64,000 nucleotides of DNA from an uncultured Oleispira sp. (lineage in GTDB: Bacteria; Pseudomonadota; Gammaproteobacteria; Pseudomonadales; Oceanobacteraceae). Under the pieces are notes generated by a model that was not told the DNA's origin, made no database searches, and saw only the letters and a list, made by a program, of their open reading frames with translations. The position numbers and the translations under genes were made by a program. Shown one piece after another: positions 53,223 to 64,000 of the stretch; the first letter of the stretch is position 1, and the number at the start of each line of letters is the position of its first letter. The stretch is taken from positions 62,001-126,000 of the forward strand of contig CAJXUD010000007.1 of the NCBI GenBank assembly GCA_913061415.1. Direction: 5' to 3'.

Positions 53223-54842
53223 TTAAACCTTAAATTCACCCGTGACGCGTTGCAGGTTGCCAGAGATATCGACCAATGAAAGACTCGCCTCTTCGACCTT
53301 CTTGATACTTAGCATAGCCGTTTCTGATGTTTCTTTAATGCCTAAAACATTTTCTTTAATTGAGTAAGCTGCTCGTTCTTGCTCTTCAGCCGCTGATGCA
53401 ATTTGTCTATTCATTTCAGTAATGGCAGAAACTCGCTCAGTAATTGCTGCTAGCGATTCACCCGTTTGAGCGGCATGTTCAACACTGGCTTGTGCTCTTT
53501 GCTTGCTTTGTCCCATTACATCTACAGCTGAGCGTGCAGCAGTTTGCAGTTCTTCGATTACTTTTTGAATTTCTTGGGTGGAATCCTGTGTTCTTGAAGC
53601 CAGCGTTCTTACCTCGTCGGCAACAACTGCGAACCCTCGCCCCTGCTCACCGGCACGAGCGGCCTCAATGGCAGCATTAAGCGCTAGTAAGTTGGTTTGT
53701 TCGGCAATGCCTTTAATAACATCTAGAATCGTTCCTACATTACCTGTATCGGCCTCAAGCTTGCGAATAACCTCGCCCGCTCGCTCTACCTCTTCTGCGA
53801 GACCATTAATACTGGCAACCGTCTTCGTGACGATGTCACGACCATCCTTAGCAGCCTTATCAGCTTCGTTAGCTGCTTCTGATGCGGAGTTTGCGTTATT
53901 AGATACAGCTTTAACGCTTGAAACCATTTCTTCGACTACGAGAGAAACCTGTTCCGTTGCTTCATTTTGATTGGCCGAGATGGATAGTGTCTCACTCGTA
54001 AGGCTTCCAAGATCTGCCGATAGTGACGTTAAGGGTTCGATGGACTTCACAACATCAGTGATGCTGTTATGAAGCTTATCGACAAACTGATTAAACCAGT
54101 CAACCACATCGCCTAACTCATCATTTGATGTTTTCTGTATGCGTTTAGTTAAATCGCCATCGCCACTGGCGATATCCTTAAGTGATACCAGTAGTTTACC
54201 TAGTGCCGTACCGATACTATTTACAATGCTCCAGCCCAGCAATAACAATATAGCAATAGTAACCCCAGTCGCCAGCATCCCCAGTGTTAACGCTTTTTGG
54301 GCATCAGAGATAGAGGCTTCAACGGTTTGATTAAATTCAGCCAGTGCGTTCTCACTGAGCTTTTCCATGGAGATTTTTACGGTTGCTAACGCACTGTTCA
54401 TTCCATCAATTTTGCCTGACATTTTACTCATATCAAGAGTGCCGGATAGCATGCCGTCCGTTACTTCATGAGCCAGGGAATAATAGTTTTTAAATTGCGT
54501 GCGTAATTTTCTATTGTCACTACTGCGATCACTCCACAGCTCAATAATTCGATCCATATTACTAACGATTTGCTTATTCAGCTGACCAGCATTTTGAATA
54601 AACTCTACCTCTCCTGTGCTTACGGCGGTATTCAGTAGTTCTTTTATCTGGAGTAACTTGACGAGATTCTCGTCAGATTTTTGGACAACCGGAAAATACA
54701 CATCCCTTACTTTCTGAATGCGCTCACTGTTTTGTGAATTAATACTGGTATTCACTGCCAGGCTGATCATGAAGCCAATAATGGCTGCGCCTGCTAAAGC
54801 AATGATCTTGGCCTTAATACTAATATTGCTTAATAAACCCAT
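53223..54842 (-). CDS. Methyl-accepting chemotaxis protein
   Basis: A 539-residue chemoreceptor. The N-terminal membrane helix (about 10-30) is followed by a periplasmic four-helix-type sensing domain (about 35-185), a second helix (about 188-212), a HAMP domain ('[20 protein letters not shown]') and a signalling domain with the conserved hairpin '[20 protein letters not shown]'. The ligand is unknown. It is transcribed alone and reads toward the 53.15-kb terminator. Confidence 0.95.
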   Translation of the reverse strand: MGLLSNISIKAKIIALAGAAIIGFMISLAVNTSINSQNSERIQKVRDVYFPVVQKSDENLVKLLQIKELLNTAVSTGEVEFIQNAGQLNKQIVSNMDRIIELWSDRSSDNRKLRTQFKNYYSLAHEVTDGMLSGTLDMSKMSGKIDGMNSALATVKISMEKLSENALAEFNQTVEASISDAQKALTLGMLATGVTIAILLLLGWSIVNSIGTALGKLLVSLKDIASGDGDLTKRIQKTSNDELGDVVDWFNQFVDKLHNSITDVVKSIEPLTSLSADLGSLTSETLSISANQNEATEQVSLVVEEMVSSVKAVSNNANSASEAANEADKAAKDGRDIVTKTVASINGLAEEVERAGEVIRKLEADTGNVGTILDVIKGIAEQTNLLALNAAIEAARAGEQGRGFAVVADEVRTLASRTQDSTQEIQKVIEELQTAARSAVDVMGQSKQRAQASVEHAAQTGESLAAITERVSAITEMNRQIASAAEEQERAAYSIKENVLGIKETSETAMLSIKKVEEASLSLVDISGNLQRVTGEFKV

Positions 54843-54983
54843 AATAATCCTATTTCTTATAACAACTCGTTAATTGAAGAATAGAACAAGTTACGGGGAT
54901 TGCCTTAAAAAAGCATAAAATTAATAGCAATGAGCTTGCTTGAGGCTAGAGAAGTGCAGGCATGGGGTGGAAATAAGAAATGT

Positions 54984-55008
54984 GATGCTAAGGACAGACC
55001 TTAGCATC
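54984..55008 (-). terminator. Terminator after cysG
   Basis: Stem GATGCTAAGG / CCTTAGCATC with a 5-base loop, followed on the minus strand by a T-rich stretch. It ends the serS-cysG transcript. Confidence 0.8.
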
Positions 55009-55038
55009 AACAGCATTTTATAGTAGCCTTTGCGGCTG

Positions 55039-56400
55039 CTACCACTTTAGTTTTTTATGCAATCTAACAACATCGCCGACAATTGTTAATGTGGGTGCAG
55101 AGATTGAGTTGCTGGCAATTACACCACCAATGTTTGCGAGCGTACTGGTATAGACCTTTTGCTCTGGCAGCGTACCCTTTTCGACCAATGCAATGGGTGT
55201 GTCGGGGCTCATTCCATGCTGTATTAGAGCTTTACTAATATAGCTAATGCCAGTCAATCCCATATAGATGACTAAGGTCTGCTGAGGGTGAATTAGCTCG
55301 TTCCACGGTAAGTTAGTCGTACCATCTTTCAAATGACCCGTAACAAAGCGCACGGATTGAGCATAATCCCTATGAGTCAATGGAATACCAGCATAGCTTG
55401 AACAACCAGAAGCGGCTGTAATGCCGGGCACAACTTGAAACGGAATTTGTTGATCAGCCAGCAGCTCAATTTCTTCGCCACCACGACCAAAAATAAAAGG
55501 ATCCCCCCCCTTTAAGCGCAACACTGTTTTTCCAAGTTTTGCGTGATCGGCTAACAGCTGATTTATTTCGTTTTGCGGTACCGAATGATCGGACATGGCT
55601 TTGCCGACATAAAACATCTCTGCATGACTGCTGCAGTATTCCAAAATAGGCTTTGAAACTAAGCGGTCATAAAAGACAATATCAGCTTGCTGAATAAGGC
55701 GCACAGCTTTGAGCGTTAATAGATCAGGATCTCCTGGGCCTGCCCCTACTAAGAAGACTTCACCTATGCTTTTTCCAGCAATCACTTCATTGCACACTTT
55801 TTCAGCTTGATCTTCTTTACCTGCAAGAACTAAATTAGGCATTGGGCTCGACATCAGCTTGCGCCAAAGCTGTTGACGTTTTTGGGTATCGTCAAAGTGA
55901 GTTCTTATTGTCTTGCGCAGACTGGATGTGAATTTCGCCAATTGTGAAATTCTAGGAGATAACGCTGCATCAAGCTGATTTCGAAGGTAGCGTGTTAATG
56001 CTGGGGATTCGGAAGCGGATGAAACTGTAATCATCACAGGATTACGATCAATAATTGCCGGAAAAATAAAGTCGCTGCCTGCAGGATCGTCAGCAATGCT
56101 TACAGGACAGGACAGTGCTTTTGCCCAACGTGCAATTTCTTGATTGGTATCAGAATTATCGGTAGCGGCGACAATGCGATGCCCTTGCAGAACATGCTGC
56201 TCTTGCGCCAAGGCATTAATGTGATGAATACTCTGCTGATCAACAAGATCCTGCAAGCGAGCATCTAGATTAGGCGAGACCACCGTGATGGCGTGAGTGA
56301 ACTTGGTCAGCGTTTGGACTTTGCGCTGGGCTACCTGCCCACCGCCAAAGATAATGAATTTAACATCGTTTGAGCGGTGCAGCAGAGGTAGCCAGTTCAT
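55039..56400 (-). CDS. cysG: Siroheme synthase (multifunctional CysG)
   Basis: Makes sirohaem for sulfite and nitrite reductases. The 453 residues have an N-terminal precorrin-2 dehydrogenase/ferrochelatase module (about 1-210: 'KFIIFGGGQVAQRKVQTL') and a C-terminal uroporphyrinogen methyltransferase (about 215-450: 'VFLVGAGPGDPDLLTLKAVR', 'RLKGGDPFIFGRGGEEIELL'). It is downstream of serS by 14 bases and shares its transcript. Confidence 0.97.
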   Translation of the reverse strand: MNWLPLLHRSNDVKFIIFGGGQVAQRKVQTLTKFTHAITVVSPNLDARLQDLVDQQSIHHINALAQEQHVLQGHRIVAATDNSDTNQEIARWAKALSCPVSIADDPAGSDFIFPAIIDRNPVMITVSSASESPALTRYLRNQLDAALSPRISQLAKFTSSLRKTIRTHFDDTQKRQQLWRKLMSSPMPNLVLAGKEDQAEKVCNEVIAGKSIGEVFLVGAGPGDPDLLTLKAVRLIQQADIVFYDRLVSKPILEYCSSHAEMFYVGKAMSDHSVPQNEINQLLADHAKLGKTVLRLKGGDPFIFGRGGEEIELLADQQIPFQVVPGITAASGCSSYAGIPLTHRDYAQSVRFVTGHLKDGTTNLPWNELIHPQQTLVIYMGLTGISYISKALIQHGMSPDTPIALVEKGTLPEQKVYTSTLANIGGVIASNSISAPTLTIVGDVVRLHKKLKW

Positions 56401-56414
56401 TGTGTTACCTTATA

Positions 56415-58080
<1,666 letters not shown>

Positions 58081-58089
58081 AATCCTTTC

Positions 58090-59433
58090 CTATTGTTCAT
58101 TATAACGCTGACGACTGGCGGTTCTATTTAATTCATCCAGATAACGCAACTTTTCAGAAATTTTCTGCTCAAGCCCACGCTCAACTGGCTGATAAAAACG
58201 ACTGCCTTTTAATTCTTCAGGCAGGTAACACTCTCCAGCAGCAAAGGCATTCTCTTCGTCATGAGCATATCGATATTCGTTTCCATGCCCCATTTCTGCC
58301 ATTAACTTAGTCGGTGCATTACGCAAGTGAATGGGGACGTCATAAGAAGGCTGCTGACGAATGGTTGCAAGTATTTTATTGTACGCTTTGTAAACCGCAT
58401 TACTTTTTGCTGCGCAAGCTAAGTAACTAATCGCTTGGGCGATCGCTAGCTCCCCCTCAGGAGAACCCAGTCGCTCTTGAACATCCCAAGCATTCAGACT
58501 AATGGTGAGTGCGCGAGGATCGGCATTGCCTATATCTTCACTGGCCATTCTAACAACTCGGCGGGCAATATAAAGAGGGTCGCAGCCGCCGTCAATCATT
58601 CGTGCAAACCAATACAGAGCACCTTGAGGGTCTGACCCCCTAACGGATTTGTGCAATGCTGAAATTTGATCATAAAATGCATCCCCGCCTTTATCAAAGC
58701 GGCGAAAAGTATTCTGCAGGCTGGTGGCGACAACGTTCAAAGTAATAATATTGTCAGTGCTCAGCTGGCTGGCGATCTCAAGAAGATTTAAGGCGGTTCT
58801 CGCATCGCCATCAGCCGCTTTTGCTAAGGCTGATAAAACACCGTCTTCGGCAGTGTAGCGACCTGAGAAGCCTAATTTACTGCCCAGCGCACGCTCTAAA
58901 ACCGTTATAAGTACATCGCTATCCATCGATTTGAGTACATAAACTCGCGCGCGTGATAATAATGCGTTATTTAACTCAAACGAGGGGTTTTCAGTCGTTG
59001 CACCAATGAAAATAAAGGTGCCATCTTCTACATAAGGCAAAAATGCATCTTGCTGGCTTTTATTGAAGCGATGTACTTCATCAACAAAAAGGACGGTTTT
59101 GCGACGCTGAGCCTGATTTTGCTTGGCCTTAGCAACGACTTCGCGAATTTCTTTTATGCCTGCCATTACCGCACTTAAACTTAAGAAATCGCATTCTTCA
59201 CTCTGAGCAAGTAGTCGTGCCAGTGTTGTTTTACCGACACCCGGCGGCCCCCAAAGTATCATAGAGTGCAGGCTTCTTTGATCAAGCATTAAGCGCAAAG
59301 GCCCTGCTGGGCCTAATAAGTGTGTTTGGCCGAAATAATCATCTAGGGACGTAGGCCTTAAACGCGCCGCAAGTGGTGCGTGATTTTGTGCTTGATCGGC
59401 GTCCTGCTGAAAAAATAAATCATCTGCCGACAT
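58090..59433 (-). CDS. rarA: Replication-associated recombination protein RarA (MgsA)
   Basis: AAA+ ATPase acting at stalled replication forks, 447 residues. Walker A 'WGPPGVGKTTLARL', Walker B 'VLFVDEVHRFNKSQ', sensor 1 'IGATTENPSFELN', and the C-terminal tetramerisation domain ('GNEYRYAHDEENAFAAGECY'). It starts 3 bases after lolA, giving the conserved ftsK-lolA-rarA-crcB-serS order. Confidence 0.97.
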   Translation of the reverse strand: MSADDLFFQQDADQAQNHAPLAARLRPTSLDDYFGQTHLLGPAGPLRLMLDQRSLHSMILWGPPGVGKTTLARLLAQSEECDFLSLSAVMAGIKEIREVVAKAKQNQAQRRKTVLFVDEVHRFNKSQQDAFLPYVEDGTFIFIGATTENPSFELNNALLSRARVYVLKSMDSDVLITVLERALGSKLGFSGRYTAEDGVLSALAKAADGDARTALNLLEIASQLSTDNIITLNVVATSLQNTFRRFDKGGDAFYDQISALHKSVRGSDPQGALYWFARMIDGGCDPLYIARRVVRMASEDIGNADPRALTISLNAWDVQERLGSPEGELAIAQAISYLACAAKSNAVYKAYNKILATIRQQPSYDVPIHLRNAPTKLMAEMGHGNEYRYAHDEENAFAAGECYLPEELKGSRFYQPVERGLEQKISEKLRYLDELNRTASRQRYNEQ

Positions 59434-59436
59434 TTT

Positions 59437-60132
59437 TTAATACTTACCCTGTCGGCCATCAATGATGTCAATGCCATCAGGAATGGAAAAGTTGAAAGTA
59501 TCTTGAGCAAGAGTTGGGTTATTTAAAACGTCAGTGAAACTAATCTGGGTAATCTGTCCTGAAGCATCTCGAATGATCATTTGAGTAAGGGATTGTTGCT
59601 CATCGAGCTTATTGAAATCCAACTCTAAAGAATCGAATAATTGGCTTGTATCTTTAGGTTGCAAGATGAAGCGAATTTCATTCTCTGTATTACTTTCTGT
59701 AATAATGAAGTCATCCCCAATGGCACTGACGTCGCCACCCAGTAATAAAGCTGGGGTTTCAGAGAGGCGATTATCCATATCTTTAATGCTGACCTGTTCC
59801 AAATCCTCATCATAGATCCATAATGACTGACCGTCAGAAATCACTAATTGCTCATAGATGCCTTCAGTCTTCCAGCGGAGCTTTCCGGGCTTGGCAACTT
59901 GCATAAAGCCTTCCACGCGCTGGAGCGTATTGCCCAGGCCATCTTGAGTTAGCTGAACAAATTTGGCAGAAAAGCTATTGATCAGATTCAATTGCTGCTT
60001 CAGATTCTGAACTGCGTAAGTGGTATTCGCAACTGGCTGACTTAATACATGAATAGTATCACCTGCCCAGCTTGGGCTAGCGCATGTCAAAGCTAATGCT
60101 AGCCCTGTTCCGATAATAGAAGTACGTTTCAC
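59437..60132 (-). CDS. lolA: Outer-membrane lipoprotein carrier LolA
   Basis: Periplasmic chaperone that carries lipoproteins from LolCDE to LolB, 231 residues. A signal peptide (about 1-23) ends near 'SPSWAG'. The body has 'SFSAKFVQLTQDGLGNTLQR', 'GFMQVAKPGKLRW' and 'DGQSLWIYDEDLEQVSI'. It is 83 bases downstream of ftsK. Confidence 0.95.
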   Translation of the reverse strand: MKRTSIIGTGLALALTCASPSWAGDTIHVLSQPVANTTYAVQNLKQQLNLINSFSAKFVQLTQDGLGNTLQRVEGFMQVAKPGKLRWKTEGIYEQLVISDGQSLWIYDEDLEQVSIKDMDNRLSETPALLLGGDVSAIGDDFIITESNTENEIRFILQPKDTSQLFDSLELDFNKLDEQQSLTQMIIRDASGQITQISFTDVLNNPTLAQDTFNFSIPDGIDIIDGRQGKY

Positions 60133-60215
60133 AAACTCTCCAAATACATCGCCATCAAAATTTATGGCTTACTTAAAACACTGTTGATTATTAATTTTCT
60201 TCCGACGGCTATTGG

Positions 60216-62768
60216 CTAGCGATTTATCGGGGGTGGAGCAATAACTTCACGACTACCATTGTGCGCAGCAGGTGAAACCACCCCGCTTGCTTCCATTGTT
60301 TCTACTAACCGAGCCGCGCGGTTATAGCCAATGCGTAATTTACGCTGTACTGATGATATAGAGACCTTGCGCGTTTCTGTAACAAAAGCAACAGCTTGAT
60401 CGTACAGGTCATCCTTCTCATCGCCACCTTCAAGGGTTAGCCCAGCTTGCTCTGTGGCCTGGGTGATTTCTTCGATGTAATTCGGCTCGCCTTTGGTCTT
60501 CCATTCAGCAACAACCCTATGAACCTCATCATCATCAACAAAAGCACCATGAACACGAATTGGAATGCTGGTTCCTGCGGGCTGAAATAGCATGTCACCA
60601 TGGCCTAATAACTGCTCTGCGCCACCTTGATCTAAAATAGTGCGAGAATCAATTTTAGATGAAACTTGGAACGCTATTCGGGTAGGTACGTTGGCCTTAA
60701 TTAGGCCGGTAATAACATCCACCGAAGGACGCTGGGTGGCTAGAATCAGGTGAATACCTGCCGCTCGGGCTTTTTGTGCAATTCGAGCGATGAGCTCTTC
60801 AACCTTTTTGCCAACCGTCATCATCATATCGGCAAACTCATCCACTATGACAACAATATAAGGCAGTGGTTCTAATGTAGGCGGCGTAGTATCAAAACTC
60901 TGATCTATGCGCCAAAGTGGATCGGGGACGGGCTTACCTTCAGCAATCGCAGCTCTTACTTTAGCGTTGTGCCCAGCTACATTACGAACACCCATCGCCG
61001 CCATCAGCTGATAGCGGCGTTCCATTTCTTCTACACACCAGCGTAAGCCATTTGCCGCTTCTTTCATGTCAGTAATAACGGGCGTTAAAAGATGCGGTAT
61101 ACCTTCATAAACTGAGAGTTCAAGCATCTTTGGATCAACCATAATCAAGCGAACTTCATCAGGAGTCGACTTGTATAACAGGCTGATAATCATGGCGTTC
61201 ACGCCTACAGATTTACCCGAGCCAGTGGTGCCTGCAACCAGTAAATGCGGCATTTTAGCCAAATCAGTCACCACTGGATTGCCTGCAATGTCATGACCTA
61301 ACGCGATGGTTAGTGGCGATTTGGATTTGTCGAAATCTTCTGATGATAAAACGGAAGAAAGGCGAACCATGGCGCGGTGTTCATTGGGGATTTCTATTCC
61401 CATAACAGACTTGCCTGGAATTACTTCGACCACACGAACGCTATTCATTGCCATTGAACGTGCAAGATCTTGTGCAATACCCGAAACCTTGCTGGCTTTG
61501 GTTCCAGGGGCAGGCTGAATTTCAAAGCGAGTAATTACAGGGCCTGGGGCGACGGCCATTACTTCTGCTTTGATGCCAAAATCAGCCAGTTTCTGCTCGA
61601 GCATAATGGATAATTCTTCTAGACGCGCTTTTGAATATCCTATTTTTTGATCTTCATCGGCTGGGTCTAATAAGGCAATTGAGGGGAGTGGATTTTCTTC
61701 TGTGAATAATTTTCCTTGAAGATCACGAACCGCGCGCTCGCTTGGTTTCGTATCACGTTTCTCAAGCGGCTCTATCTTTACCTCTTTCATAAGTGCAGCA
61801 GAAGTACTCAGTTTTGTATCAAGCTCTACACTGTCGATTAAAATGGGGGGTTCTTTATCCATATCGGCTGCTTTGGCTTTGACCTTACTGATAGCCGGTG
61901 CCACGAGTGCTTTGACTCGAGAGCGCACAGTGCTTAGGTTGGCATTGTCATTTATACCAGAGGTATCATTTATACCAGAGGTATCATTTACGTCAGTATC
62001 ATTTGAGGTGGCGATGCTAGACAGTAACGGTTCAATTTTTACTGATCGAGCAGGTGTTTGTAAGCCCTGCTCTAATGCTTGATCGGGCGATTGCTGTGAT
62101 GATTGTTGTCTTGAATGCAGCGTTTTGCTGGCTTTGCGTTTATTCATTTTCAACTGAATCTTTGCGGCTAAGCTCTTAAATAATTGAACGGCAGATTCAA
62201 TGATACTAAAGACAAAGCTACCAATAGCATCAAATACAGCCAGCCACGAAAACTCCCAGAACAGCATTGAGCCAATACACAACATAAGGGTCAGTAGAAT
62301 CGAGCCGCCAATCGTGCTGAATAGTGAGATTGTCAGACTGGCAATGCTCTGCCCTATCATCCCTCCTACACCCGCTGGCAACGATTCAGCCGTGAAAACG
62401 CTGAATTCAAACAACGCCGCTAGTGAGAAAACAGACAAGAAAAAACCAAGCAGGCGTAACATCCATATCGCACCGGAAGTTTCAGCCTGATGTGTCCTGA
62501 ATATTTGAACGACTTTGCCTGCAGCCAGTAATGGAATAATGTAGGCCAAATAACCGAGAGCATGAAGCAACCCATCTGCTAAATAAGCGCCGACTGGGCC
62601 GCCTGCATTTTTAAAGGATGTGTTTGCGCCTGCTGTTGACCAGCCATCATCAAGAGGGGAATATGTAACCAGCGAGAGTAAAAGATAAGCGCAAAGTGCT
62701 GTGAGGCATAGCAGAGCGATATCCTGCTTTAAATTACGTTCCTTTTTTTCTAGTTTTTCTGCTGCCAA
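60216..62768 (-). CDS. ftsK: DNA translocase FtsK
   Basis: Septal DNA pump for chromosome segregation and dif resolution. From the chosen start it has 850 residues: four N-terminal membrane helices (to about 195), a short low-complexity linker (about 200-350), the RecA-like motor with Walker A '[14 protein letters not shown]' and Walker B '[12 protein letters not shown]', and a C-terminal gamma winged helix ('[20 protein letters not shown]'). The TTG at 62768 is preferred over the ORF-track GTG at 62813 because AGGATA lies 6 bases upstream and the extra residues are atypical. The linker contains an 18-base tandem repeat. Confidence 0.95.
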   Translation of the reverse strand: MAAEKLEKKERNLKQDIALLCLTALCAYLLLSLVTYSPLDDGWSTAGANTSFKNAGGPVGAYLADGLLHALGYLAYIIPLLAAGKVVQIFRTHQAETSGAIWMLRLLGFFLSVFSLAALFEFSVFTAESLPAGVGGMIGQSIASLTISLFSTIGGSILLTLMLCIGSMLFWEFSWLAVFDAIGSFVFSIIESAVQLFKSLAAKIQLKMNKRKASKTLHSRQQSSQQSPDQALEQGLQTPARSVKIEPLLSSIATSNDTDVNDTSGINDTSGINDNANLSTVRSRVKALVAPAISKVKAKAADMDKEPPILIDSVELDTKLSTSAALMKEVKIEPLEKRDTKPSERAVRDLQGKLFTEENPLPSIALLDPADEDQKIGYSKARLEELSIMLEQKLADFGIKAEVMAVAPGPVITRFEIQPAPGTKASKVSGIAQDLARSMAMNSVRVVEVIPGKSVMGIEIPNEHRAMVRLSSVLSSEDFDKSKSPLTIALGHDIAGNPVVTDLAKMPHLLVAGTTGSGKSVGVNAMIISLLYKSTPDEVRLIMVDPKMLELSVYEGIPHLLTPVITDMKEAANGLRWCVEEMERRYQLMAAMGVRNVAGHNAKVRAAIAEGKPVPDPLWRIDQSFDTTPPTLEPLPYIVVIVDEFADMMMTVGKKVEELIARIAQKARAAGIHLILATQRPSVDVITGLIKANVPTRIAFQVSSKIDSRTILDQGGAEQLLGHGDMLFQPAGTSIPIRVHGAFVDDDEVHRVVAEWKTKGEPNYIEEITQATEQAGLTLEGGDEKDDLYDQAVAFVTETRKVSISSVQRKLRIGYNRAARLVETMEASGVVSPAAHNGSREVIAPPPINR
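61950..61985 (-). repeat. 18-bp tandem repeat inside the ftsK linker
   Basis: Two exact copies of ATTTATACCAGAGGTATC, encoding a repeated DTSGIN-type peptide in the FtsK linker. Each unit contains a short palindrome. It is a likely slippage site with little effect on function. Confidence 0.75.
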
Positions 62769-62865
62769 AGCAGGTATCCTTAATAATAACAATAGATTGG
62801 CACAGTCTATCACGCATTTTCGTACAATATAGCCTTAAGCAAGACAACAGAAAAAATAGACTTTT

Positions 62866-63570
62866 ATGATAGATTGGTTACAAGAAGATTTACCCCCTTA
62901 TTTTCCCGATACGGCACTGGCTCAAACAGACCCCAACGGTTTGCTTGCCGCGGGCGGGCTGTTAACCCCTGCCTGGCTAGTAGCGGCGTATCGGCGCGGA
63001 ATATTCCCTTGGTATGATGATGAGAGTCCTATTCTTTGGTGGAGTCCTGCTCCCCGCATGATTTTAAAAGCCAGCGATTTTCATCTTGGTCGAACCGTGC
63101 GCAAGCTGTTAAAGAAAAGTGACTATAAAATAAGTTGTGATCTAGCCTTCAATGAAATCATCTATCAATGCGCTCAACCGCGTGATGGTCAAGACGGTAC
63201 ATGGATAACAGATGAGATGGAGCAAGCCTATATTCGCTTGCACGCAAATGGTATTGGTCACTCGGTTGAATGCTGGAGTTCAAAGGGTGAGTTAATTGGC
63301 GGGCTTTATGGCCTACAAATCAACGGTGTGTTTTTTGGCGAATCAATGTTCAGCTTAGCGAGCAATGCGTCAAAGCTCTCTTTTGCTTATTTTGCTCAAT
63401 TCTTATTTGATTCCGGTATTAAAATAATTGATTGCCAGATGCACAGTGACCATATGGCTCAGTTTGGTGCCAAAGAAATTGAACGACACGAATTTGAAAA
63501 CTTGCTGAGCAGCGCTATTAGTGACTCATTAGTATTTAACTACCCCGCTTTTTTGACAGATGGGGTTTAA
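62866..63570 (+). CDS. aat: Leucyl/phenylalanyl-tRNA-protein transferase
   Basis: Adds Leu or Phe to proteins with N-terminal Arg/Lys, marking them for ClpAP. The 234 residues hold 'PNGLLAAGGLLTPAWLVAAY', 'GIFPWYDDESPILWWSPAPR', 'GGLYGLQINGVFFGESMFS' and 'IKIIDCQMHSDHMAQFGAKE'. It is divergent from ftsK and 5 bases upstream of bpt, the usual N-degron gene pair. Confidence 0.97.
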   Translation: MIDWLQEDLPPYFPDTALAQTDPNGLLAAGGLLTPAWLVAAYRRGIFPWYDDESPILWWSPAPRMILKASDFHLGRTVRKLLKKSDYKISCDLAFNEIIYQCAQPRDGQDGTWITDEMEQAYIRLHANGIGHSVECWSSKGELIGGLYGLQINGVFFGESMFSLASNASKLSFAYFAQFLFDSGIKIIDCQMHSDHMAQFGAKEIERHEFENLLSSAISDSLVFNYPAFLTDGV

Positions 63571-63575
63571 TTCAA

Positions 63576-64000
63576 ATGCACGATTCTGAAGTATTATTCT
63601 ATCGCCATATAGAGAATAGCGAATGCGGCTACCTCCCAAGCCTTGAAAGTAATAGCATTTTCATTGATCCGGAAAGTAAGCCCACTAAAGATCAGCTTAA
63701 CCTGCTTCACCTTCAAGGCTTTCGTCGCAGTGGCAAGCTGGTCTATCGGCCGCATTGCCCTGACTGCAATGCGTGTCAGTCATGCAGGATTATTAACCCT
63801 GAATTTCGCGCTAGTAAAAATCAAAAAAAAGCGATAAAGCGAAATCAGGATATCAGCCTGCATTGGTCTGAAGCGGCTTTTAATAACGAGCACTACCAGC
63901 TTTACCAGCGCTACATCAATCAGCGTCATCAGGATGGCGAAATGTTCCCCGCGAGTGAGGAGCAATATCAGGGATTTTTAATAGAAGGGCATGGCACTCA
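63576..64000 (+). CDS. bpt: Arginyl/aspartate-type leucyl-tRNA-protein transferase (3' end cut off)
   Basis: Only about 141 residues are present before the window ends; the gene is absent from the ORF track because it has no stop here. It starts 'MHDSEVLFYRHIENSECGYL' and contains the ATE-family region 'YRPHCPDCNACQSCRIINPE' followed by 'FRASKNQKKAIKRNQDI'. Bacterial members transfer Leu to N-terminal Asp/Glu. It is coupled to aat by a 5-base gap. Confidence 0.93.
   Translation, partial: MHDSEVLFYRHIENSECGYLPSLESNSIFIDPESKPTKDQLNLLHLQGFRRSGKLVYRPHCPDCNACQSCRIINPEFRASKNQKKAIKRNQDISLHWSEAAFNNEHYQLYQRYINQRHQDGEMFPASEEQYQGFLIEGHGT

Noticed and set aside
58081-58089. Fluoride riboswitch for crcB
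   Set aside because: Only 9 bases separate crcB from rarA, so there is no room for an aptamer.

Overview
The window is a chromosomal segment of a marine-type gammaproteobacterium, most like Oceanospirillales (the Oleispira/Bermanella/Thalassolituus kind). This rests on gene content and order only: a TonB2-type energy-transduction operon, a type II secretion operon, the block uvrY/gacA-uvrC-pgsA-tRNA-Gly-tRNA-Cys-tRNA-Leu, the run ftsK-lolA-rarA-crcB-serS-cysG, the pair aat-bpt, moderate to low GC, and palindromic repeats in several intergenic gaps. Most of the window is core genome with dense gene packing.

Layout. 0-4.1 kb: 3' part of a TonB2 operon (ttpC-exbB-exbD-tonB-TPR). 4.2-10.7 kb: zapB, xthA, a DMT permease, a TonB-dependent receptor with a GNAT acetyltransferase, and thiI. 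10.8-14.5 kb: the clearest accessory segment, with two paralogous tyrosine recombinases on the minus strand flanking a plus-strand KfrA-like coiled-coil DNA-binding gene. 14.9-19.1 kb: a cold-shock protein, an orphan HPt phosphotransfer protein and rapA, followed by about 0.5 kb packed with palindromic repeats. 19.6-30.5 kb: glutathione reductase, the type II secretion genes gspE-F-G-H-I-J-K-L-M, and a UDP-glucose-dehydrogenase-like gene that has lost its catalytic cysteine. 30.7-34.4 kb: etfBA and the divergent ETF-ubiquinone oxidoreductase gene, which pass acyl-CoA dehydrogenase electrons to quinone.

34.6-42.7 kb: a haem-binding DUF3365 protein, a DUF1285 protein, a radical SAM protein, and a putative catabolic cluster (SDR, periplasmic c-haem/beta-propeller protein, exported CocE-type hydrolase) divergent from an AraC-type regulator. 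42.7-50.5 kb: three tRNAs behind a strong promoter, pgsA, uvrC, gacA/uvrY, a PatZ-like acetyltransferase divergent from a histone-deacetylase-family amidohydrolase, a small one-helix membrane ORF and tRNA-Ser. 50.7-53.1 kb: tusD-C-B-E plus a TrpD2/YbiB-like gene; with ThiI this gives two tRNA-thiolation sulfur relays. 53.2-64 kb: a chemoreceptor, cysG, serS, crcB, rarA, lolA, ftsK, aat and the 5' part of bpt.

The points most worth following up are the recombinase-KfrA-recombinase cassette with its 11-bp-arm palindrome and nearby ATTATCGGAA repeats, the UGD homologue with Phe at the catalytic Cys position and Asn in the Rossmann glycine motif, the AraC-linked hydrolase/propeller/SDR cluster, and the repeat-rich gap behind rapA. 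Start codons were reassigned for several genes (ftsK TTG, gor GTG, ugd TTG) where a Shine-Dalgarno sequence decides the start.
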